This document shows positions 1-5,776 of a stretch of 12,752 nucleotides of DNA, piece by piece. The notes beneath the pieces are model-generated. The model worked only from the letters and a program-made list of their open reading frames with translations, did not search any database and was not told the origin of the DNA. How positions within the stretch are numbered: position 1 is the first letter of the stretch; each line of letters opens with the position of its first letter. Position numbers and translations under genes: made by a program. Source of the stretch: Desulfococcus sp. (lineage in GTDB: Bacteria > Desulfobacterota > Desulfobacteria > Desulfobacterales > Desulfosalsimonadaceae); the NCBI GenBank assembly GCA_024641805.1, contig JAHECJ010000016.1, positions 1 through 12,752 of the forward strand, read 5' to 3'.

Positions 1-555
1 ACAAAGGGTGGACATAAGCCCCAGCATGGCAGAGGTAGCCACCCCGGCAATTGAGGTACCAAATGCCAGTCCAAGTCCCTTAATCGGTGCGGCAAGCCCG
101 GCACGGATGGCATCAAGTTCGGTTGTTCCTTCAAGTGCAATGACAGCGCCTTTTAACGTGTAAACCATGCCGACAAATGTGCCCAGCAAACCCAGCATGA
201 CCAGAAGACCCACAAAATAAGGAGTAAGGATCGGGGCGGGGAGCCCGACACGCTCGCCCTGGATGCGCAACCGTACCGGATTATGAAGCGACTCATCCAG
301 TGTCTTAAGCCAATCCTCAAGAACCGCTACTTTTTCTTTTGTTCTCAAAAGGGCTTCTGTCAGAGTTCTCGTTGCATACCTGAATTGAAAGAGTTCAATG
401 GCGCCGATACCATAGATACCGCCAATGACAAGGGTGACTGTCAGTGCCAGGGCATTGGTATTCATAAACACAGTGCACATCCACCCAACGGAAATTCCGC
501 CGAGTAAAAAGGCCGTCGTAAAAAGTATTTTACCCACAGTGCTGTTTTTTTTCAT
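1..555 (-). CDS. DUF802 protein, N-terminal part with MotA/TolQ/ExbB-like membrane domain (cut by window edge)
   Basis: Only the first 185 codons lie in the window; the 3' end is beyond base 1. The ATG at 555 lies 26 bases inside the 3' end of the DUF3348 gene, so the two are probably translated together. Hydrophobic segments fall near residues 10-30, 36-56, 112-134 and 157-184, with a charged cytoplasmic stretch at about 57-105. The block NPVRLRIQGERVGLP (92-106), then LGLLGTFVGM (121-130) and GLGLAFGTSIAGVA (160-173), matches from memory the start of DUF802 proteins and the proton-channel helices of MotA/TolQ/ExbB. The family usually continues into a long helical, coiled-coil-rich tail, which would be outside this window. 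Inferred role: stator-like ion channel in the inner membrane. Family assignment is firm; function is unknown. Confidence 0.85.
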   Translation of the reverse strand, partial: MKKNSTVGKILFTTAFLLGGISVGWMCTVFMNTNALALTVTLVIGGIYGIGAIELFQFRYATRTLTEALLRTKEKVAVLEDWLKTLDESLHNPVRLRIQGERVGLPAPILTPYFVGLLVMLGLLGTFVGMVYTLKGAVIALEGTTELDAIRAGLAAPIKGLGLAFGTSIAGVATSAMLGLMSTLC

Positions 556-1384
556 TATTTATCTTTTGATCGGCTGTTATTGTCGTTGGGCTGATTGTTT
601 GCGGCAGCGAGTCAATCATTCCCACAACCGGCTGAAGCCGGACCTCAAGTTCTGCAAGAAGGAGTTCCCGCATCTCAATACAAAAAGTGGATATCCAGCC
701 GCCCGGCTTCATCCACTGCTCAAAAACGGTCACTTCCGGATTTTCTGGGAATTCTGGCCGTTGGATATCAAACAACTGACTAAACCGTTTTTCCAGGAGG
801 TTTGGGACCACGGAGAAGATTTCCCGTGAGGCGTCGGAAAGGGATTCGGAAAGCGCTTTGTCAATCCGTGCGAGTTGTGCAAGCAACGGAGAAAGGCCTG
901 AAATCGATGCCCTTATTTCTGAACGCAGATGTTGAACCTTAATATCAAGCCCTCTCTGACGACGCATATAAAATTTTCGATAAGGTTCAAAGGCTGTTGC
1001 ATGCTTTTTTGATTTCCCTTTATGTTTTACCGAAAATATGCCGGGCAATTCGCAATGGGTATGCAACGATTCAGCAGTGGGCAGCTGGTCGTCCATGCGC
1101 CGGACGGTCGGCATAAAACTGGCGGCGATGAACCGTACCAGGTCTGTTTGCGCACTGAGAAACGTGCTCCTGATCTCCGGAGCCGACATTCCAGAAGGTT
1201 TGAAGTCAGTCATGGAAACATCTTCAAGGGCCCGCGAAAGCGCAATAACGCTTGAAAAATGCAGCATCTGCCCGAATCTTTCAGCGAAATGCGCCTGGGA
1301 CGCTTTGACACCCGAAACGTTCAGGCCTGACAACAGATGCACAAGTCTTGTGCTGTTAGGCGATGCGAATGCAGAATGATCCAT
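530..1384 (-). CDS. DUF3348 family protein
   Basis: This is a 284-residue soluble protein with no signal peptide or membrane helix. The N-terminal pattern STRLVHLLSGLNV (11-23), AHFAERFGQMLHFSS (31-45) and the C-terminal LLAELEVRLQPVVGMIDSL (222-240) fit DUF3348 as I remember it. The middle (120-200) is basic and helical. In other proteobacteria DUF3348 genes sit directly upstream of DUF802, OmpA-like and DUF2894 genes; here a DUF802 gene follows with a 26-base overlap. The ATG at 1384 has no Shine-Dalgarno sequence, but its A is shared with the TGA of a 26-codon leader ORF (TGATG), so translation is probably coupled to the leader. In the same frame upstream a TAA is met before any ATG, GTG or TTG, which supports this start. 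Biochemical function is unknown; I infer a cytoplasmic partner of the DUF802 channel. Confidence 0.82.
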   Translation of the reverse strand: MDHSAFASPNSTRLVHLLSGLNVSGVKASQAHFAERFGQMLHFSSVIALSRALEDVSMTDFKPSGMSAPEIRSTFLSAQTDLVRFIAASFMPTVRRMDDQLPTAESLHTHCELPGIFSVKHKGKSKKHATAFEPYRKFYMRRQRGLDIKVQHLRSEIRASISGLSPLLAQLARIDKALSESLSDASREIFSVVPNLLEKRFSQLFDIQRPEFPENPEVTVFEQWMKPGGWISTFCIEMRELLLAELEVRLQPVVGMIDSLPQTISPTTITADQKINNEKKQHCG

Positions 1385-1464
1385 CAGATGGTGTTGTGAC
1401 GGCCTTTTTCGCTGCCTGGCCGATTCCGGCCTGACTGATGATCTGAAAACGACTTTACCGCCAT
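1384..1464 (-). CDS. Leader ORF of 26 codons, translationally coupled to the DUF3348 gene
   Basis: An ATG at 1464 has a strong GGAGG (minus strand of 1473-1477) eight bases upstream. The frame runs 26 codons and ends in TGA at 1384-1386, which shares one base with the ATG of the DUF3348 gene (TGATG). The peptide begins MAVKSFSDHQ, is hydrophilic and basic (K, R and H rich), and resembles nothing I know. Either it is a real small protein, or it is a leader whose only job is to bring ribosomes to the next gene, which has no binding site of its own. A third possibility is that it is the displaced N-terminus of the DUF3348 protein after a frameshift. The SD and TGATG arrangement is seen directly; the role is inferred. 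Confidence 0.5.
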   Translation of the reverse strand: MAVKSFSDHQSGRNRPGSEKGRHNTI

Positions 1465-1712
1465 ATATACGCCCTCCATGCAGTTTACATACAATATATT
1501 GAAGGCGAGACCTATCATAGAACTTTCAGCATTTCAATTATAAAATCACACGATGGCGGATCATGTTCATAAGCATTCCCTGCCAAAAAAATCCTGTCCA
1601 TTCCCCTCCTTCATTCCGAAAGGATAAAAAAGATTTTCTCCACAGGAATTTTTTTTCATTTTCAGAGCACAAACCACGACCACAGAAGGAGACGGTAAGC
1701 GCAGACAGTATT

Positions 1713-3455
1713 TCACTCATACACAGGATAAACGGGCTCGTACATCCGGGCCCGTATAAATTCCGGCAGGTCGGCCGGTTTTACTATGGCGGCAAGGCCC
1801 TGATCAAATGCAATTTCCGTAGCCGCCACCGCGATTTTTGCGGATACTTCCCTGATTTGTTTTAACGGGGGATAAATGCTTCCGCGTTCGAGATCATTTT
1901 TCGACACGTCGGCGGCAAGCGTTTTTGCGGCTGCCAGAAACATTTCATTCGTTACATGCCTGGCTTTACAACTGATTATTCCCAGTCCCATCCCCGGGAA
2001 AATATAAGCGTTGTTCCCTTGTCCGGGTTCATATGTCTTCCCTTCCAGTGTTACCGGTTCAAACGGGCTGCCGCTGGCGAAAATGGCGCGGCCTCCGGTC
2101 CATACATAAGCTTCTTTTGCGGTGCATTCAGACCGTGACGTGGGATTGGACAGCGCGAAAACAATGGGGCGCTCATTAAATTCCGCCATTGCCATCAGCA
2201 CCGGCCTGGTGAATTTTCCGGGCTGGCCGGAAACGCCGATGATGGCCGTGGGCCTTAACGCCTTTACCGCATCCAAAAAATGCGGGTGATATTCATAATC
2301 ATGCGCATAGGGAAGCTTATGCCCCGAGAGTTTCTCCCGGCTCTTTACCACCAGACCTTCTGAATCCAAAAACCAGCATCGCTGCCTGGCCTCTGCTTCA
2401 GATAATCCCTCATGGATCATCGCGGTGACGATCAGGTCGCCGATGCCCGTTCCGGCTTCACCCGCGCCCAGGAAAAGAATTTTCTGGTCAATGAGCTTTT
2501 TGCCGGTGATCCGTAATGCACCGTACAAACCGGCCAGGGCCACGCTGGCCGTGCCCTGGATGTCGTCATTGAATGTGCAGACCCGGTTTCGGTATTTATT
2601 AAGCAGCCGGAACGCATTCATGTTTCCGAAATCCTCGAATTGAATCAATGCGCCCGGAAAATTTTCCTGCACTGCCTCGACAAATTCCTCGATCAAATCA
2701 TCATAGGCTTCCCCCCGGATTCTCGGATGCCGAATGCCGAAATACAGCGGATCGTGAAGCAAGTCCACATTGTTGGTCCCCACATCGATGGTCACCGGCA
2801 AGCACAAGGCAGGATGAAGCCCGGCGCAGGCAGTATAAAGGGAGAGCTTTCCCGTCGGAATACCCATTCCGGCAACACCCAGATCACCCAAGCCTAAAAT
2901 TCGTTCGCCGTCGGTAATGACGATAATGCGGACATCCCTGTCCGGCCAATTTCGCAGGATTTCAGAGAACCGGCCCTTGTTTTTGTCGGTGATAAAAATA
3001 CCCCTGGGCCGTCGATAGATATGCACATACTCCTGACAGGCCAGACCGACGGTGGGTGTATAGATGATGGGCATCATCTCTTCCAGATGGTCCATGAGTA
3101 CCCGGTAAAACAGGGTCTGATTCCGGTCCTGCAGGGCCACCAGAAAAATGTATTTTTCCAGGTCAGAGGTTTTTCGATTATAATTTCCCATCACCCGCAT
3201 GACCTGCTCTTCAAGAGTCTGGATACCCGGCGGCACGAGGCCCCGGATGCCCAACGCGTCACGCTCTGCTTCGGTGAATGCGGTTCCTTTGTTTAAGGCG
3301 GGATCATGGAGATAATGGATGCCCCTGGAAAATTCTGCAACATGCGCCCCTGAAACCATCTTGTCCGGCATAACCGTTTCTCCTTCATAACATTGCAAAA
3401 CCCGCTGATATGCCTCACTTCCGACAACGACCGGGTTGATTATAGCTTCATTCAT
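1713..3455 (-). CDS. maeA: NAD(P)-dependent malic enzyme (oxaloacetate-decarboxylating malate dehydrogenase)
   Basis: This 580-residue protein belongs to the large malic enzyme family (E. coli MaeA is about 565 residues). It converts malate to pyruvate and CO2 while reducing NAD(P)+ in the cytoplasm. The malate-binding motif YTPTVGLACQEY is at 132-143 (catalytic Tyr132), and Lys203 in TGKLSLY fits the catalytic lysine. The metal ligands are in FEDF (273-276) and FNDDIQGTA (295-303). The dinucleotide fold has GAGEAGTGI at 330-338, followed by FLDSEGL (372-378). ALSNPTS (444-450) and the FPGMGLGI block (486-493) complete the family pattern. MaeA-like organisation suggests NAD, but NADP cannot be excluded from sequence. 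The ATG at 3455 gives a normal N-terminus, although no strong Shine-Dalgarno precedes it. It is probably monocistronic: 248 bp separate its stop from the leader ORF and 415 bp separate it from hdrB. The frame is intact. Confidence 0.95.
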   Translation of the reverse strand: MNEAIINPVVVGSEAYQRVLQCYEGETVMPDKMVSGAHVAEFSRGIHYLHDPALNKGTAFTEAERDALGIRGLVPPGIQTLEEQVMRVMGNYNRKTSDLEKYIFLVALQDRNQTLFYRVLMDHLEEMMPIIYTPTVGLACQEYVHIYRRPRGIFITDKNKGRFSEILRNWPDRDVRIIVITDGERILGLGDLGVAGMGIPTGKLSLYTACAGLHPALCLPVTIDVGTNNVDLLHDPLYFGIRHPRIRGEAYDDLIEEFVEAVQENFPGALIQFEDFGNMNAFRLLNKYRNRVCTFNDDIQGTASVALAGLYGALRITGKKLIDQKILFLGAGEAGTGIGDLIVTAMIHEGLSEAEARQRCWFLDSEGLVVKSREKLSGHKLPYAHDYEYHPHFLDAVKALRPTAIIGVSGQPGKFTRPVLMAMAEFNERPIVFALSNPTSRSECTAKEAYVWTGGRAIFASGSPFEPVTLEGKTYEPGQGNNAYIFPGMGLGIISCKARHVTNEMFLAAAKTLAADVSKNDLERGSIYPPLKQIREVSAKIAVAATEIAFDQGLAAIVKPADLPEFIRARMYEPVYPVYE

Positions 3456-3870
3456 TCGGTGATATTGCCCGGACAGTGTCTGCAGCAGCCGGTGAAATTT
3501 ATGCTTGCACGGCTCAGTCGCCGGGAATACGCAAGGAATTCTGTAAACAGGATTGACTGAATGAGGCTTTGGAACTATCTATTTCTTTTTATTAACCCAA
3601 AGAATGGCCATAGACAACATTTGTTTCAGCAGAATATCAACAGGCTGTTAAAGAACTATTGTGCTTGCTAATAGAGCCTTAAAATTAGGCTCGAAATGCT
3701 CATTTATAGACATAACTCCGCAGTTGGGGTTCATTCGGCTGATGGATGAATTCAGCGCCAAGGCGCAGCAGATGGGGATCGTTCTGGAAATTGCTGATTT
3801 GCGTGATACCTGATCAAACAGGAACTCCCTGCTAAAATTCAGCGGACGGAGAGGAGTGAGTGGGTACTAA
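3456..3870. other. Intergenic region between hdrB and the malic enzyme gene
   Basis: This is the region 3' of hdrB and 5' of the malic enzyme gene, so it should hold the malic enzyme promoter, but I see no convincing -35/-10 pair. It contains a short hairpin, GAGCCT (3674-3679) with AGGCTC (3687-3692), and a plus-strand open stretch at 3652-3813 that may be a gene remnant (separate entry). I find no clear intrinsic terminator for hdrB. Confidence 0.6.
3652..3813 (+). pseudogene. Possible remnant of a STAS-like domain gene
   Basis: The frame is open from just after a TAA at 3649-3651 to a TGA at 3811-3813, with a possible GTG start at 3661. The C-terminal part reads FIRLMDEFSAKAQQMG then IVLEIADLRDT, an amphipathic helix followed by a beta strand. 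This faintly recalls the last helix-strand unit of STAS domains in sulfate permeases or anti-sigma-factor antagonists. There is no Shine-Dalgarno sequence, no ATG and no 5' portion, so if it is related it is a decayed fragment. It may equally be chance. Confidence 0.2.
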
Positions 3871-4725
3871 TTATGGAATGAGTCTTTTAGACCTTAACAG
3901 CGGGCGGGGATCAATCAAATGACGACGAAACCATCCCATACCGCTGCCGATGCCAAGGGAGAGGGACAGCAGTTCTGAAAAATGAAAAATCGGCGTCTTT
4001 CCGGGAAGTTTGCTTCTAATCTCCAGATTCATATGGCACATGGCGCATGCCGTCACGATACATTCCGCCTTTGCGCATTCGGCTTCCGAAATGATATTCT
4101 CGATGGTGCGGCTGGCGATATCCGGCCGGGATGCGGTTAACATTGTTCCGCAGCATCGAGACGAACTATTCCACCGTAGCGTTTCCGCTCCCAAAGACGT
4201 GAGAAGTTTTTCCATCAAGCCGTAAAAATTCTTTTCATGACGCATGGCCGGTGGGCGAGACAGCATGCAGCCATAATAAGGCGCCACCTTCAGTCCTTTT
4301 AATCCGGTTTTATGGTCTTTGAAAGCACCTTTGTCCGCCATTTCCGAGATCAGTTCAAAAAAAGTCACGATCTCAAGATCCGGATCAAAAGCCCGCCCCC
4401 ACATTGCTTCATATTGTTGCCGGGCTGTTTCACTATTTGCGAGCATCATATGGGAAAGCTTCAGCCGATGATAACAGTTCGGACAGGCGACCAGCAAAGG
4501 GCTCCCAATCGGGGCAAGGGACAGATTCCGGGTGGGCAGCCAGTCGGCAAGATCATGATCAACGCTGTGTGCTGAAGAGGAACCGCAGCAGTTCCAGTCA
4601 TCGAGTTCATTCAACGTGATATCATGGCGTTCAAAAAATATATGAAGGGAACGGTTGTTTTCTTTGGCTGTGGTCGCCAGTGAACAGCCCGGGAAATAAG
4701 AAAATTTATGGAATCGGTCAATCAT
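3871..4725 (-). CDS. hdrB: HdrB-like subunit (heterodisulfide reductase type, two CCG domains)
   Basis: This 284-residue cytoplasmic protein is close to the usual HdrB length. It has two cysteine-rich CCG domains that in HdrB hold noncubane [4Fe-4S] clusters for disulfide reduction. Domain 1 has Cys14 (FPGC), Cys46-Cys47-Gly, and Cys81/Cys84 (CPNC). Domain 2 has Cys153 (YYGC), Cys191-Cys192-Gly, and Cys227/Cys230 (CAMC). All expected cysteines are present, so it should be active. The ATG at 4725 overlaps the end of hdrC by 8 bases, which implies one transcript and coupled translation. No hdrA, mvhD or flox gene is in the window, so the flavin-bearing partner must be encoded elsewhere. The substrate is unknown; in sulfate reducers a DsrC-type or other protein disulfide is an alternative to CoM-S-S-CoB. 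The basic tail after residue 265 is a minor oddity. Confidence 0.9.
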   Translation of the reverse strand: MIDRFHKFSYFPGCSLATTAKENNRSLHIFFERHDITLNELDDWNCCGSSSAHSVDHDLADWLPTRNLSLAPIGSPLLVACPNCYHRLKLSHMMLANSETARQQYEAMWGRAFDPDLEIVTFFELISEMADKGAFKDHKTGLKGLKVAPYYGCMLSRPPAMRHEKNFYGLMEKLLTSLGAETLRWNSSSRCCGTMLTASRPDIASRTIENIISEAECAKAECIVTACAMCHMNLEIRSKLPGKTPIFHFSELLSLSLGIGSGMGWFRRHLIDPRPLLRSKRLIP

Positions 4726-5314
4726 GGTTGTTTTCCCGGCTTAATTTAAAAAGGCGCCGTATCTCTGCCTGATGACCCACCCGCGACGGCATCAGGTCCA
4801 GTTTTCGCTTCAGCAGCATTTTCAGTCCAACATCGAGGTCTGCAAACCAGTCTTTTTTGGATAGTTTATACCGCATCATGATTTCCAGTTTGTGGGTTCG
4901 CCCGTGCCTTTGAATGGAATTCATAACCTCTTTATGAAAATTTAAGATATGCGGCTCAGCGACTTTTACGCCTTCTTTTATAGCGGTCTGCCTCAGCGAA
5001 TCCATCACTGCGGCCATGTCAATCGACTGGGGGCACTGCGTCGAACAGGTCTGGCATCCCACGCATATCCATATCGCAGATGATTTCAGCACCTCTTCTT
5101 TCATTCCGATCTGGACCAACCGGATAACCTGGTTCGGCAAATAATCCATGTCTTTTGAAAAAGAGCATCCTCCGGCGCAGGCCTTGCAATGCCAGCAACG
5201 GTGAATATTAACCCCGGACCTGCGGATGACTTCGACTGCAAACCTGGCGTAATCCTTATCCATCTTGGTGAAGCTATTGGTGTTTATGTTTTTAACTGCT
5301 TCATTTGTTTTCAT
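4718..5314 (-). CDS. hdrC: HdrC-like ferredoxin subunit (two [4Fe-4S] clusters)
   Basis: This small soluble iron-sulfur protein relays electrons to HdrB. Cluster motif 1 is CWHCKACAGGC and motif 2 is CVGCQTCSTQC followed by Pro; these are two CxxCxxCxxxC sets about 40 residues apart, as in HdrC. There are no transmembrane segments, so this is the cytoplasmic type, not the HdrE-linked type. I chose the ATG at 5314 (198 residues). A TTG nine bases upstream (5323) is also in frame and would add three residues, but the only weak SD-like bases (AGG) are better spaced for the ATG. It is the first gene of the hdrC-hdrB pair, overlapping hdrB by 8 bp (TGA at 4718-4720 inside the hdrB start). Identity as HdrC-like is secure; the physiological partner is inferred. 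Confidence 0.9.
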   Translation of the reverse strand: MKTNEAVKNINTNSFTKMDKDYARFAVEVIRRSGVNIHRCWHCKACAGGCSFSKDMDYLPNQVIRLVQIGMKEEVLKSSAIWICVGCQTCSTQCPQSIDMAAVMDSLRQTAIKEGVKVAEPHILNFHKEVMNSIQRHGRTHKLEIMMRYKLSKKDWFADLDVGLKMLLKRKLDLMPSRVGHQAEIRRLFKLSRENNHD

Positions 5315-5380
5315 ATTATTCAAGCCTGTTGATCACCCGTTTATTTTGACTTTTCAGTGAGATTCTGCAAGGTTCCCCAA

Positions 5381-5402
5381 CCCGATATATTTTTTCATCG
5401 GG
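5381..5402. repeat. Small hairpin upstream of hdrC
   Basis: CCCGAT (5381-5386) and ATCGGG (5397-5402) form a 6-bp stem around a 10-base AT-rich loop. It is 67 bases upstream of the hdrC start. It could be an operator, an attenuator-like leader structure or chance. Confidence 0.35.
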
Positions 5403-5455
5403 CGCGCAACGCGATTGCATATTCTCTTAAGCTTAAAATCACTTAAATAAAAACA

Positions 5456-5517
5456 AGCGCCCGAAACCTGACAGAAAACAATCCATAACGGGCTGTTAAA
5501 AATCGGTTGTGGGCGCT
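5456..5517. repeat. Imperfect inverted repeat upstream of hdrC
   Basis: The arm AGCGCCCGAAACC (5456-5468) pairs with GGTTGTGGGCGCT (5505-5517), 11 of 13 positions matching, including a perfect 7-bp AGCGCCC/GGGCGCT end. The 36-base spacer contains GGGCTGTTAA (5490-5499). It lies between the terminator of one gene and the start of hdrC, so it may be a regulatory site or the remains of a small mobile repeat. Confidence 0.4.
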
Positions 5518-5577
5518 GTTAAGAAAATAAGTACCACAATGTATTAGTTTTGTAAATATTTTTTTTGGAGTGCCGAT

Positions 5578-5617
5578 AAATAAAAAAAGGGGCTTCAGGA
5601 TATTTTCCAACCCCTTT
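5578..5617 (-). terminator. Rho-independent terminator of the glycyl radical enzyme gene
   Basis: On the minus strand a stem AAAGGGG (5611-5617) pairs with CCCCTTT (5586-5592), with a small inner GGA/TCC pairing in the 18-base loop, and is followed by a T-rich run. It lies about 160 bases after the stop codon of the glycyl radical enzyme gene, in the right orientation to end that transcript and insulate hdrCB. Confidence 0.6.
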
Positions 5618-5776
5618 GAGACAGGATTCCAGTTTTTTTATAGAATTAAGAATTTCAATGAGGAAATCTCGCGGATTGTGCTGCTGCCAGTCGTTTGCCG
5701 GAAATGCATGGCCGTCCGTTCACAAAGGAAGAGGTGCCGGATCATTTGAAGGACCCGCCTTCATTCCCGATTCTTA

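Larger units (their letters stand above)
5315..5776. other. Intergenic region upstream of hdrC with inverted repeats and a terminator
   Basis: I find no gene here. It holds the terminator for the glycyl radical enzyme gene (5578-5617), an imperfect inverted repeat (5456-5517), and a small hairpin CCCGAT/ATCGGG at 5381-5402, which would lie in or near the hdrC 5' leader. The middle is AT-rich. No confident promoter for hdrC was found. Confidence 0.6.

Noticed and set aside
425..829. Plus-strand 134-codon frame at the left end
   Set aside because: It is antisense to the DUF802 and DUF3348 genes, which have clear family patterns; composition is that of a shadow frame.
1538..1720. Minus-strand 60-codon frame starting inside the end of the malic enzyme gene (ATG overlapping its stop)
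   Set aside because: The overlap looks like coupling, but the peptide has no domain pattern or codon bias, no Shine-Dalgarno sequence, and ends without relation to the next gene.
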